Of a stretch of 64,000 nucleotides of DNA, positions 16,266-24,099 are shown one piece after another (positions within the stretch are counted from its first letter, which is position 1; the number at the start of each line of letters is the position of its first letter). The DNA comes from 2-01-FULL-49-22 sp036507655 (lineage in GTDB: Bacteria > Patescibacteriota > Saccharimonadia > Saccharimonadales > UBA10212), in contig DATCIS010000019.1 of assembly GCA_036507655.1 (NCBI GenBank), forward strand, positions 12,827 through 76,826. Reading direction: 5' to 3'. The notes under the pieces are model-generated. The model was not told where the DNA came from. It saw nothing but the letters and a program-made list of their open reading frames with translations, and ran no database searches. Made by a program: the position numbers and the translations under genes.

Positions 16266-16669
16266 AAAGCCCCCAAATCCTGAAGTGTCTGTTTAATGCC
16301 GGCTAGGGCGTTCTTGGCTTCACTCTTCCGTATCCGTACGTTCGGTTCGTGTACCAATCGGTTGCGCAGCTTATGGGCATACCAAGCGCTATCGTTATTA
16401 CTTAGCGCTCGCTGGGCAGCTACTAAGCGCTCACCCATAGTTTTGCCTTTGTAACCTTTCCGCTTAAGGGCTTCATCCAGCAGTTTATCGGCGTCAATAA
16501 CGGCCAGCGTCATACCCTCAACTGTTTTGACACGGGTTAAAAGTTCTGTCCACCTCCTCTCAAAATACCGTCGGTTAAGGGGCTGGACAAATCGGCGGCC
16601 AAAACGGCTAAGTAGGATTAGTATCAGAATGCCAAAGACTATAGCGCCGATTAAGAAAACAGTTGTCAT
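16262..16669 (-). CDS. Hypothetical membrane protein inside the gat operon, 135 aa
   Basis: One N-terminal membrane helix (VFLIGAIVFGILILILLSRFG, about 4-25) followed by a basic cytoplasmic domain of about 110 residues (YFERRWTELLTRVK, MTLAVIDADKLLDEALKRKGYKGKTMGERL, WYAHKLRNRLVHEPNVRI). The RNRLVHEP segment resembles the RNxxxH pattern of HEPN domains, but I would not assign nuclease activity on that alone. It overlaps gatA upstream and gatB downstream by four bases each, so it is translated with them. Why a membrane protein sits between gatA and gatB is unknown. Confidence 0.7.
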   Translation of the reverse strand: MTTVFLIGAIVFGILILILLSRFGRRFVQPLNRRYFERRWTELLTRVKTVEGMTLAVIDADKLLDEALKRKGYKGKTMGERLVAAQRALSNNDSAWYAHKLRNRLVHEPNVRIRKSEAKNALAGIKQTLQDLGAL

Positions 16670-18096
16670 TTCAGCGCCTCAAACGCCTTAGAGATTGACA
16701 ACAGATTACGGTCGGCTCGCTGCGGCGCGATAATTTGTAGCCCAACAGGCAGTTCATCGTGCCTGTCAACCGGCAGGCTAATAGCCGGATTGCCCGAAAT
16801 GTTAGCTGCTACGGTCATTATGTCGCTGAGGTACATCTGGAGTGGATCAGCAGTCCGCTCACCAATCTTGAAGGCTACATTTGGCGCGGTTGGGCCAATT
16901 AGAAAATCAAACTGTTCGAAGGCTGTTTTGAAGTCGTTGATAATTTTTGTGCGCACGGTTTGGGCTTTTTTATAGTAGGCCTCGTAGTAACCGCTTGAAA
17001 GCACATAGGCACCGATCATGATGCGCCTCTTAGCCTCAGCGCCGAAACCGGCTTCACGGCTCAGAAAGTAGCTGTCTTCAAGGTTTTTGGCTTCAGTTGT
17101 GCTTAAGCCGTACCTTTGACCGTCATAACGCGCCAAATTACTGCTGACTTCTGCTGGACAAACGATATAATAAACCGCCAGTGCCAGCGGCAGACTGGGC
17201 AGGCTCACTTCTCTGATCTCGCCGCCAGCGGCGCGCATTTTTTCAATCGCCGCTTCAACCGATTGTCTTACTCCGGGCTCAAGCCCTTGGCTCATGTACT
17301 CGCGAATAATGCCAATTCTGACATTATTCAGCCGATAGCCATTGGCCGATAGCCGATAGCCTTTTGCGTCGCTTTCGATGGTTGTTGAATCGAGCTCGTC
17401 TTTTCCGGCCATGACCTCGAGCACAATAGCGGTGTCATCTACGGTCCTGGCCAACGGGCCAATGACATCGGTACTGCTGGCCATGGCTACAACTCCCGAG
17501 CGTGATACCAACCCGTATGTCGGTTTATAACCAACGACCCCGCAAAAGGCCGCCGGAAGACGGATTGAACCACCAGTATCTGTGCCGATCGCGAATGGTA
17601 CAGCTTTTAGGGCCACAACTACGGCCGAGCCGCCCGAACTGCCACCAGGTACACGCGTCTTATCATGTGGGTTTTTGGTTACAAAAAAATCGCTGTTTTC
17701 GGTGCTGCTGCCATGCGCCCAGGCATCTAGGTTGGCCTTTGCTACACAGATGGCACCGGCGGCTTCTAAGCGCTCGATAGCGGTCGCTTGGTATGGCGCT
17801 TCAAAGTCCTTCAACATATTGGATGCTGCCGTCGTTTTGCCTTCGAGGGTCAGAAAATTATCTTTGGCTACAAACGGCACCCCAGCCAGTGAGCCGATTT
17901 TTTCACCTCTGACTATTCTTGAATCGATGTCTTCAGCCCGCTCTAGTGCACGCTCTTTTAGATATGAGATAACCGCGTCATATTCGGCGGCGGCTTCGAG
18001 ATTATTCAGCGCTTCTTGGACCAGATTTTTAGCGCCCAGTTCGCCGCTTTGTACCTTGCTGGCAATATCAGCGATCGGTAAATCGAGTACCCCCAT
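16666..18096 (-). CDS. gatA: Glutamyl-tRNA(Gln) amidotransferase subunit A, 476 aa
   Basis: Glutaminase/amidase subunit of GatCAB. The amidase signature is complete: catalytic Lys in GVPFVAKDNFLT, the Ser-rich VPGGSSGGSAVVVA and GTDTGGSIRLPAAFCGVVGYKPTYG. The C terminus NISGNPAISLPV is typical. Between the SSTDVIGPLARTVDDTA region and RIGIIREYM it contains SDAKGYRLSANGYRLNN, encoded by a GCTATCGG repeat that otherwise occurs between genes in this window, apparently an in-frame insertion in a surface loop. The ATG follows gatC by two bases. Confidence 0.96.
   Translation of the reverse strand: MGVLDLPIADIASKVQSGELGAKNLVQEALNNLEAAAEYDAVISYLKERALERAEDIDSRIVRGEKIGSLAGVPFVAKDNFLTLEGKTTAASNMLKDFEAPYQATAIERLEAAGAICVAKANLDAWAHGSSTENSDFFVTKNPHDKTRVPGGSSGGSAVVVALKAVPFAIGTDTGGSIRLPAAFCGVVGYKPTYGLVSRSGVVAMASSTDVIGPLARTVDDTAIVLEVMAGKDELDSTTIESDAKGYRLSANGYRLNNVRIGIIREYMSQGLEPGVRQSVEAAIEKMRAAGGEIREVSLPSLPLALAVYYIVCPAEVSSNLARYDGQRYGLSTTEAKNLEDSYFLSREAGFGAEAKRRIMIGAYVLSSGYYEAYYKKAQTVRTKIINDFKTAFEQFDFLIGPTAPNVAFKIGERTADPLQMYLSDIMTVAANISGNPAISLPVDRHDELPVGLQIIAPQRADRNLLSISKAFEALK
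17331..17361. repeat. GCCGATAGCC repeat units inside gatA
   Basis: Three near-copies of GCCGATAGCC (plus strand) encode GYRLSANGYRL in GatA. The same units occur in the clpC leader (1851-1902) and before the TrmH-like gene (8801-8832). Confidence 0.75.
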
Positions 18097-18098
18097 AA

Positions 18099-18392
18099 CT
18101 ACTCAATAACCCGTTTTACTTTGTACTGATTTTTTTCGGTCGCCGGAGCGCCAGCCAGTAAGCCATGAGGATTGGCATGGTAATCAATAGCTTCATCGTC
18201 ACGCATGACGTTCCTAAGCCCGGTGACTTGGTATGTTGGTTTTAAGCCGTCTGTATCGGCTTGGTTGAGCATTTCAACATAAGCCAGGATTTCGCTCAAC
18301 TCTTTGGCGAAGCGTTCGATTTCTTGGTCGGTCAACTTTAGCCGGCTTAAATGAGCCAATTTTAAGACTTGGTCTGCCGAGAGCTTACTCAT
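18099..18392 (-). CDS. gatC: Glutamyl-tRNA(Gln) amidotransferase subunit C, 97 aa
   Basis: Small scaffold subunit stabilising the GatA-GatB interface. The family pattern is clear: VLKLAHLSRLKLTDQEIERFAKELSEILAYVEMLNQADTDGLKPTYQVTGLRNVMRDD, with C-terminal ATEKNQYKVKRVI. Length is standard. It is the first gene of gatC-gatA-ORF-gatB, with an extended -10 promoter 12 bases upstream of its ATG. Confidence 0.95.
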   Translation of the reverse strand: MSKLSADQVLKLAHLSRLKLTDQEIERFAKELSEILAYVEMLNQADTDGLKPTYQVTGLRNVMRDDEAIDYHANPHGLLAGAPATEKNQYKVKRVIE

Positions 18393-18404
18393 AATCTGTA
18401 GGTA

Positions 18405-18413
18405 AGTATAGCA
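18405..18413 (-). promoter_or_regulatory. Extended -10 promoter of the gat operon
   Basis: TGC followed directly by TATACT (18405-18410) is a TGn extended -10 element, 12 bases before the gatC ATG. No good -35 hexamer is needed or seen. Confidence 0.55.
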
Positions 18414-18439
18414 AAGCTAGAGTTTAGATTTCACTCTTA

Positions 18440-18508
18440 CCCCGCACCAAAGCATGAGCGGAGTAGTCGGTAATCGGATTATGGAGCTTCAAGTTTTTGG
18501 TGCTGGGG
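18440..18508. other. Long-range inverted repeat between gatC and uvrB
   Basis: CCCCGCACCA (18440-18449) pairs with TGGTGC-T-GGGG (18498-18508), a 10-bp stem with one bulged base, enclosing a 48-base domain that contains TAATC-G-GATTA. It lies in the 123-base gap between the uvrB start region of transcription units, downstream of uvrB's stop in the uvrB orientation... the uvrB stop is at 18516. It could be a 3' structure of the uvrB mRNA or an unrecognised small RNA; no T-run follows. Confidence 0.4.
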
Positions 18509-18515
18509 TCGGCGA

Positions 18516-20486
18516 TTATAATTTACCCTTCACTTCTTCTATGAGGTCGCGTAGTTCGGCGGCTTTTTCGAACTCCAAATTGGCAGCCGCCAAATCCATC
18601 TGTGAAGTTAGATCTCGAATCATATAGTCGTACTCCTCTTTAGGAATTTTTTTCAAATCAATTTTCATCCGCTTGCTGACGGATTCTTCCTTGACCGCTC
18701 TCGGCAGCATTTCCACGACCTCTCGCTCGATGCTCTTAGGTGTAATTTTGTGCTTTTGGTTGTAAGCTTCTTGAATCTCGCGGCGGCGATTGGTTTCGTC
18801 TATTGCCCGATGCATGCTGCCTGTTTGGCTATTGGCATACATGATGACATGGCCTTTTACGTGCCTTGCAGCCCGGCCGACTGTCTGGATTAAAGATTGT
18901 TCGGAGCGCAAAAATCCTTCTTTGTCAGCGTCGAGGATAGCCACCAGGCTAACTTCTGGCAAATCTAAACCTTCACGCAACAGATTGATTCCCACCAAGA
19001 CATCGTAAACCCCTAAACGTAAATCACGTAGAATATCAGTTCTCTCCAGGGTGTCGATTTCGGAATGCAGATACATTACTTTTATGTCCAAATCAGCCAA
19101 ATATTCCGCTAAATCTTCGGCCATGCGTTTGGTAAGCGTAGTTACCAAAACTCGCTGTTTTTTACTGACTGTATCCTTAATTTCAGCAATTAAGTCATCG
19201 ATTTGGCCTTCGGTTTTGCGGACATCGATTTGCGGGTCGAGCAAACCGGTCGGACGGATAATCTGCGCTGCCGGTTCCGGACTACGCGACAGTTCGTATT
19301 CCGCTGGTGTGGCACTGACATAAATTACATGGTTTATGTGGCGTTCGAATTCACTGAATGTCAACGGGCGGTTATCGAGCGCGCTTGGCAGGCGGAAACC
19401 GTGTTCCACCAGAACTTGCTTGCGTGAACGGTCGCCGTGATACATGCCGCGTACTTGCGGCATGGTCATATGTGACTCATCAATGAACATCAAAAAGTCA
19501 TCAGGGAAATAGTCGAGCAAAGTCGCTGGCTGCTCGCCTTCTTCGCGATCTGTCAAATAGCGGCTGTAGTTCTCAATCCCTTTCACAAACCCGGTTTGCT
19601 CGAGCATTTCGATATCAAACTTAACTCGCTGTTCCAAGCGCTGGGCTTCCAGGAGTTTCCCGTGGTCTTTGAACCACTTAAGCCGCTGCCTAGTCTCTGC
19701 TTGGATTTTGACAATCGCCCGTTTGAGCTTCTCTTCCGGGGTCACGAAGTGGCTGCCTGGATAAATACTTAACAAGTCAAGCGATTTCTCAATTTCGCCA
19801 GTCAGTGGATTAATTCGGGTCATACGCTCGACCTCATCGCCGAAGAATTCAATTCGATAGGCCGCTTCGTCACCAGCCGGAAAGACATCGACCACATCGC
19901 CGCGTACTCTGAAATTACCGCGTTCAAATGCCATATCATTACGGCGATACTGGATATCGGTTAGTTGCCGCATGAGTTTATCGCGCACTCTACGCTGGCC
20001 TTTCTTGATTTTAATCGTCATGTTAGTGTAATCCTCTACCGATCCGATACCGTAAATGCAAGAGACGCTGGCTACTATAATCACGTCACGCCGCGACAGT
20101 AACGCCTCGGTCGCGGCGTGACGCAGCCGGTCGATTTCCTCATTAATGTCACTATCTTTTTCTATATAAGTGTCAGTCCGCGGCACGTAAGCTTCGGGCT
20201 GATAATAATCGAAGTAACTAACGAAGTAGTGAACGGCGTTATTAGGGAAAAACTGGCGAAATTCGTTGTAAAGTTGAGCAGCCAGAGTTTTGTTGTGGCT
20301 AAGAACCAGTGTCGGCCTTTGGGTATTAGCAATGATATTAGCCATGGTGAAAGTCTTACCACTACCGGTAACACCTAGTAGAACTTGCTGATTGTCACCG
20401 GCATTTAAACCTTCACTCAATTTAGCAATCGCCGTCGGCTGGTCTCCCGTTGGCCTATACTTACTCTTAAGCCTAAACTTGCTCAC
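18516..20486 (-). CDS. uvrB: Excinuclease ABC subunit B, 656 aa
   Basis: DNA damage-verification helicase of nucleotide excision repair. Visible: Walker A GVTGSGKTFTMANII near residue 40, the beta-hairpin region YFVSYFDYYQPEAYVP, the GVVDVFPAGDE-like strand (RGDVVDVFPAGDEAAYRIEFFGDEVERM), helicase motif DESHMTMPQV, VSATPAEYEL, LREGLDLPEVSLVAILDADKEGFLRS, and the C-terminal UVR motif (LEFEKAAELRDLIEEVK). Length is standard. The start is GTG (MSKFRLK), six bases after an extended -10 (TGC TACAAT), so the mRNA is probably leaderless. Confidence 0.97.
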   Translation of the reverse strand: MSKFRLKSKYRPTGDQPTAIAKLSEGLNAGDNQQVLLGVTGSGKTFTMANIIANTQRPTLVLSHNKTLAAQLYNEFRQFFPNNAVHYFVSYFDYYQPEAYVPRTDTYIEKDSDINEEIDRLRHAATEALLSRRDVIIVASVSCIYGIGSVEDYTNMTIKIKKGQRRVRDKLMRQLTDIQYRRNDMAFERGNFRVRGDVVDVFPAGDEAAYRIEFFGDEVERMTRINPLTGEIEKSLDLLSIYPGSHFVTPEEKLKRAIVKIQAETRQRLKWFKDHGKLLEAQRLEQRVKFDIEMLEQTGFVKGIENYSRYLTDREEGEQPATLLDYFPDDFLMFIDESHMTMPQVRGMYHGDRSRKQVLVEHGFRLPSALDNRPLTFSEFERHINHVIYVSATPAEYELSRSPEPAAQIIRPTGLLDPQIDVRKTEGQIDDLIAEIKDTVSKKQRVLVTTLTKRMAEDLAEYLADLDIKVMYLHSEIDTLERTDILRDLRLGVYDVLVGINLLREGLDLPEVSLVAILDADKEGFLRSEQSLIQTVGRAARHVKGHVIMYANSQTGSMHRAIDETNRRREIQEAYNQKHKITPKSIEREVVEMLPRAVKEESVSKRMKIDLKKIPKEEYDYMIRDLTSQMDLAAANLEFEKAAELRDLIEEVKGKL

Positions 20487-20492
20487 CTATCA

Positions 20493-20501
20493 ATTGTAGC
20501 A
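20493..20501 (-). promoter_or_regulatory. Extended -10 promoter of uvrB, leaderless
   Basis: TGC plus TACAAT (20493-20498) ends six bases before the uvrB GTG. It allows uvrB transcription independent of the upstream LOG-family gene. Confidence 0.55.
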
Positions 20502-20514
20502 AGCTGAACTTCTT

Positions 20515-21090
20515 CTAGCCTTGTTCGTACAAAGAGCGGTAGTGGTGGTTGTGTTTATCGAGTAAAGCAGTCAATCGGCTGATTAGTTTTTCCGGGTCTT
20601 CTTCAAAGATAACTAGATCGGGGTCGGCGTTTGGCAAGAGCTTCAGTAAGCTCCCTATCTGCGCGCTGACACCGCCAGCACTTTCTAACACTCCGATCGG
20701 AGTATGGGTTTCGGCGGCAATCGTAAATTCGTGTAACGTGCCCAAACGGCCGCCAATCGTCACAACCGCATCGGCTGAATGAATCAGCAGGGCATCTCGG
20801 CCGCCATAGTGAAGCCCGGTATATAAAATCGCATCGTAATTTTTGAACGGTAGTCGGTATTTGACAACGTGTTCAGCTTTAGATGCCGCCGGGCTTAAGC
20901 CCAGGCTCATTTTGCCACCGGCAGACTTGAAACCGGCGGCGGCATAATCTGGCAGTCCGGCTGTGGCTCCGGTCATCAAGCTATGGCCGGCTTTGGCTAT
21001 GGCGATGCCGATGGCGTTGGCTAATTGGGCACCCTGCTCTACGCTGTCTCCTTTAGCCGCCCCGGAGACACAGATCTGATATTTTCCCAT
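20515..21090 (-). CDS. LOG-family (SLOG/Rossmann) protein, 191 aa
   Basis: Rossmann-fold protein of the lysine decarboxylase-like/LOG superfamily (TIGR00725-like), whose members bind nucleotides or hydrolyse nucleotide phosphoribosyl bonds. Evidence: ICVSGAA at strand 1, GHSLMTGATAGLPDYAAAG for the nucleotide-binding loop, and GGRLGTLHEFTIA for the PGGxGTxxE signature, here with Gly-Arg-Leu. The C terminus is a helix. It follows the 350-residue unknown gene by two bases. The substrate cannot be told from sequence; a cytokinin-type activity should not be assumed. Confidence 0.8.
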   Translation of the reverse strand: MGKYQICVSGAAKGDSVEQGAQLANAIGIAIAKAGHSLMTGATAGLPDYAAAGFKSAGGKMSLGLSPAASKAEHVVKYRLPFKNYDAILYTGLHYGGRDALLIHSADAVVTIGGRLGTLHEFTIAAETHTPIGVLESAGGVSAQIGSLLKLLPNADPDLVIFEEDPEKLISRLTALLDKHNHHYRSLYEQG

Positions 21091-21092
21091 AC

Positions 21093-22145
21093 TTACTCCG
21101 GACCAGCGTATTCTTCGGCTAAATCGGCGTTAGTTGGTAGGACAGCTAATTCATCATGGCTGAAGTTATATTGAATATCTGGTGCTCTATCCGATAACGA
21201 CCCAGCTATTCTCCGATAGCGGGCCATAAGTTCACTCCACAGTGAATGCGCCCCATGGTGCCTGACAGCTTCAATCAGCTCGTGATGCTTAAGATGGTTG
21301 AGCGATACATCTTTAAGGTTAAGCGACACTGGTTGTTCGTCGTCGGAAATCAAATGCTCGGTATCCGCCCACCAACCCAAGCCCGGACTTAACTCATGCA
21401 GGGCTTCAGAGTAACCCTTTGGATTTAATGAATGCAGACCCGCCAAAAGCAGCAGGGTTAGGCATAATACCGAAGCCTGGTTTAATTCTTCCGAAGGCCA
21501 TACGGATACAACGCCGATTTGTTGGTTGATTACAAAGTGAGACTGCGGACCCTTTAAACCCCGCCAGTGTTCGGCTTTAAGGTTTATTATTTTTGCCGGG
21601 CGCAGTTCGTACTGAGAAGCACTCAACTTGGGCAGATTTTTAGCGACATTTCTCTGCCAGGTGGTTGATTCCAGAACCGAACCGGCCAAGAATATCTCTG
21701 AGATATCTTGGCGTTTAATCATCGAGGCAACCGAACGATAGTGTAGACGCCTAGCGACGCGTTTTGGCGGGTATTTGACGAGGGTGGCCTTGGCAACGGC
21801 ATTCTTGACCACCCACACCTCGTCTGTTGAGGCGCAATGCTTCACAAGCTGGATGGCCTTGTTTAGGCGTTCGCTGAGCTTGGTAGAGTCATCGACTCCT
21901 AGTGCTTTATCTAGTATCTGCGAATCTCTTTCGAACCGAGCTTGAAGCGCATGGTAAAGTTCTTCGTCGGTGGTGTCGTTTGCATCCAAACCAAGCTGCT
22001 CAATTTTACTGCGCAGCTTATGTTTATTTTCGGCCATCAGCCTGATATCTTCGCTGGAAAAACCACATTGCTCTTCCAATACTGACAGGTCTTTGGCGAC
22101 TTCCTCCTCATGCTTATCTAGAAGTTTGGCCAGATTCCTTGACAT
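21093..22145 (-). CDS. Hypothetical protein, 350 aa
   Basis: I do not recognise this family. The first 120 residues are charged and helical (EEEVAKDLSVLEEQCGFSSEDIRLMAENKHKLRSKIEQLG). The middle is mixed and contains Trp/His-rich segments (LKAEHWRGLKGPQSHFVINQQIG). There is one hydrophobic stretch, ASVLCLTLLLLAGLHSL, possibly a buried helix rather than a membrane span. The C terminus is helical and acidic. It lies one base after the PfkB kinase and two before the LOG-family gene, so the three form one transcription unit, suggesting a shared nucleotide or sugar theme that remains an inference. Confidence 0.65.
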   Translation of the reverse strand: MSRNLAKLLDKHEEEVAKDLSVLEEQCGFSSEDIRLMAENKHKLRSKIEQLGLDANDTTDEELYHALQARFERDSQILDKALGVDDSTKLSERLNKAIQLVKHCASTDEVWVVKNAVAKATLVKYPPKRVARRLHYRSVASMIKRQDISEIFLAGSVLESTTWQRNVAKNLPKLSASQYELRPAKIINLKAEHWRGLKGPQSHFVINQQIGVVSVWPSEELNQASVLCLTLLLLAGLHSLNPKGYSEALHELSPGLGWWADTEHLISDDEQPVSLNLKDVSLNHLKHHELIEAVRHHGAHSLWSELMARYRRIAGSLSDRAPDIQYNFSHDELAVLPTNADLAEEYAGPE

Positions 22146-22146
22146 G

Positions 22147-23157
22147 TCAGCCCAACCTCACTGGGCGGTAATCTTCCGGGGCAATCCGCAGATAGTGTTC
22201 GATTTCGCGATCTGTCAGTAGACCGGCTTGGGCGCCGACTTTCTGAACTACACTCATGGCGTTAATCGGTGCCCAAAGCAGCGCGCCGGCGATGTCGGCG
22301 CCTCTAATTACGGCGGCTACGAAGGTCGAGCTAAAAGCATCACCGGCTCCCGTGCGGTCATAAGGTGGTTTTGGGTCGGGATAAATCGGCATTTTGTAGC
22401 GGCTAGCGCCATCGCTGGCATAGGCGCCTTTTGGCCCATCGCTAACCAGTACAATTTTTGGGCCAAGCTCATGCAGCTTGTCGAGTAATTCATGGATGTC
22501 ATCTTCGTAACGCTTACCAGCAATCTCGGCAGCCTCTTGGCGATTGACGGCCAGTATCTCGCTGCGGACATAAATTCGCCTTAGTCGCTGCGCTCCGGCT
22601 TCGAGCTGGAAGGTACCTGGCTGAAAGACCAATTTAATTTCTGGATGTCGTTCTAGCCACTGCGCCAGCTCATCGTGGTACCCTAGAGCGTGCTGGCTGA
22701 CCGAGCTGAAATATATCCATCGAGGAATATCGATTGATCTGAAGCGTGGCCAGTTATAATCGTATTCCTCGTGCTTAATCAAGATGGTGCGGTCTTCCCT
22801 GTACCAGAGCACGTAGTGATAGTTGCTCTTTTTTTTGGGGTTGATGTGGACGAAGCGCCTGTCGACTTTAGCATTATGGAGTGCCCGCAGGATATCACGC
22901 CCCCAATCATCGTCACCGATGTTAGATACCAATCCGGATTGCAAACCCACCTTGGCAATGCAAACGGCGGCGTTAGAAGCATTGCCTACAGCTGGAACTA
23001 TTGTTGCATGGTCAAATGGAATTTTGGTGGCAAAAGCCATGCTCAAACGCGGCCCGTCATCGGTTTTTTCGACCTTGGCTTCGTTATCCAAAAGCTTTAT
23101 AAAAACATCGGTCACTACATCACCTATTGCCAGCACATCGAGCTGTTTCTGCGCCAT
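22147..23157 (-). CDS. PfkB-family carbohydrate/nucleoside kinase, 336 aa
   Basis: Ribokinase-fold kinase phosphorylating a sugar or nucleoside. The start DVLAIGDVVTDVFI and VPAVGNASNAAVCIAKVGLQSGLVSNIGDDDWGRDIL give PfkB signature 1; DRTGAGDAFSSTFVAAVI gives signature 2 with the catalytic Asp and anion hole. PKIVLVSDGPKGAYAS precedes it. Length is standard. The substrate is not clear from residues. Downstream of the aldolase and transketolase genes it could serve glycolysis or pentose metabolism, since no separate phosphofructokinase is visible. An extended -10 (TGT TAAAAT) lies 13 bases before the ATG. Confidence 0.88.
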   Translation of the reverse strand: MAQKQLDVLAIGDVVTDVFIKLLDNEAKVEKTDDGPRLSMAFATKIPFDHATIVPAVGNASNAAVCIAKVGLQSGLVSNIGDDDWGRDILRALHNAKVDRRFVHINPKKKSNYHYVLWYREDRTILIKHEEYDYNWPRFRSIDIPRWIYFSSVSQHALGYHDELAQWLERHPEIKLVFQPGTFQLEAGAQRLRRIYVRSEILAVNRQEAAEIAGKRYEDDIHELLDKLHELGPKIVLVSDGPKGAYASDGASRYKMPIYPDPKPPYDRTGAGDAFSSTFVAAVIRGADIAGALLWAPINAMSVVQKVGAQAGLLTDREIEHYLRIAPEDYRPVRLG

Positions 23158-23186
23158 AATTCTTACGCCTATTTTAACACAAGCGC

Positions 23187-24098
23187 CTAAGCAGGTTTGG
23201 CTTTGCCAGAGGAGCTAAACATGTCAATTTTGGACTCTACAACCTCTTGAACTTCGTCGATAACTTTACCCATTAGCTTAACAACGGCATACTCGCCTTT
23301 ATTTTTCTTAAGGACCGATTCAAGAGTATCGCGATAAGCCACCCGCATATCGGAGTTGATGTTGATTTTAGCGACGCCGATTTTTACTGCCTCTACAAAG
23401 TAGTGCTTGGCGGTCCCGCTGCCACCATGCAGGGAGATATTACAATCAATCGCTTGGCGAATTTGGCATAGCAGATCGAGGTCAAGGATTTTTGGCACTG
23501 GATATTTGCCGTGCAGGTTGCCAATCTGGGCGGCAAAAGTATCAATCCCGGTCCGGGCTACAAAATCTGCCGCCTCTTCCGGTTTGGTCATATATTTTTT
23601 GACTTCTTGGTAGTCGATTTTCTCTTTATGTAGGTTGGATGAGCCCAAAAAATAACGCTCTTCGGCTTCCACTAGCGCGCCGGTAAGCTTGGCGGCTTGT
23701 ACGACTTTCTTGGTCTCAGAAATAATTTCTTCGCGGCTGGCGCCGTGTTTGGCTTGTGAGATATCGATATGGATACACTCAAAGCCGGCTGTAATTCCGG
23801 CGATGGCATTATCTACAGTCGGGCTATGGTCTAAGTTAATATACATCTCGACGCTGTACTGGCTTTTGTAGTTATCGACAAGGTCACGTACATTTTCTAG
23901 CCCCATTGCGTCAGCTTCGGTCTGGCTGACCTCGACCAAGACCGGGGCTTTTTTGGCAATCGCCGCCCGCACCACAGCAATCAGCGTTTCCTGGTTATCC
24001 AAGTTGAAAGCTCCCAGCGCAAAATGTTCTTTATTGGCCCGTTCAAATGCCGCCCGTGCAGCTTGGCAGTTTCTTCTGATCTCAGTAAGTATCGGCAT
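23187..24098 (-). CDS. fba: Class II fructose-1,6-bisphosphate aldolase family, 303 aa
   Basis: Zinc-dependent aldolase interconverting fructose bisphosphate (or a related ketose phosphate) and triose phosphates. Motifs: GAFNLDNQETLIAVVRAA, YINLDHSPTVDNA (metal His and Asp), CIHIDISQAKHG, HGKYPVPKILDLDLL and SLHGGSGTAKHYF (phosphate and metal loop), then KININSDMRVAY. Length is close to the short GatY/KbaY/Fba forms. The start at 24098 (MPILTEIRRN) is chosen because the longer frame would run back through the transketolase gene. It is the last gene of the rpiB-rpe-tktN-tktC-fba run. Confidence 0.92.
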   Translation of the reverse strand: MPILTEIRRNCQAARAAFERANKEHFALGAFNLDNQETLIAVVRAAIAKKAPVLVEVSQTEADAMGLENVRDLVDNYKSQYSVEMYINLDHSPTVDNAIAGITAGFECIHIDISQAKHGASREEIISETKKVVQAAKLTGALVEAEERYFLGSSNLHKEKIDYQEVKKYMTKPEEAADFVARTGIDTFAAQIGNLHGKYPVPKILDLDLLCQIRQAIDCNISLHGGSGTAKHYFVEAVKIGVAKININSDMRVAYRDTLESVLKKNKGEYAVVKLMGKVIDEVQEVVESKIDMFSSSGKAKPA

Positions 24099-24099
24099 T

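Noticed and set aside
17582..18109. 175-codon plus-strand frame over gatA
   Set aside because: Antisense shadow of gatA with no promoter, ribosome site or recognisable domain.
19764..19783. A possible fourth LNKLSI-type palindrome in uvrB (LDLLSI)
   Set aside because: One arm is mismatched and LSIYP is native to the UvrB family, so chance similarity is likely; it does share the codon phase.
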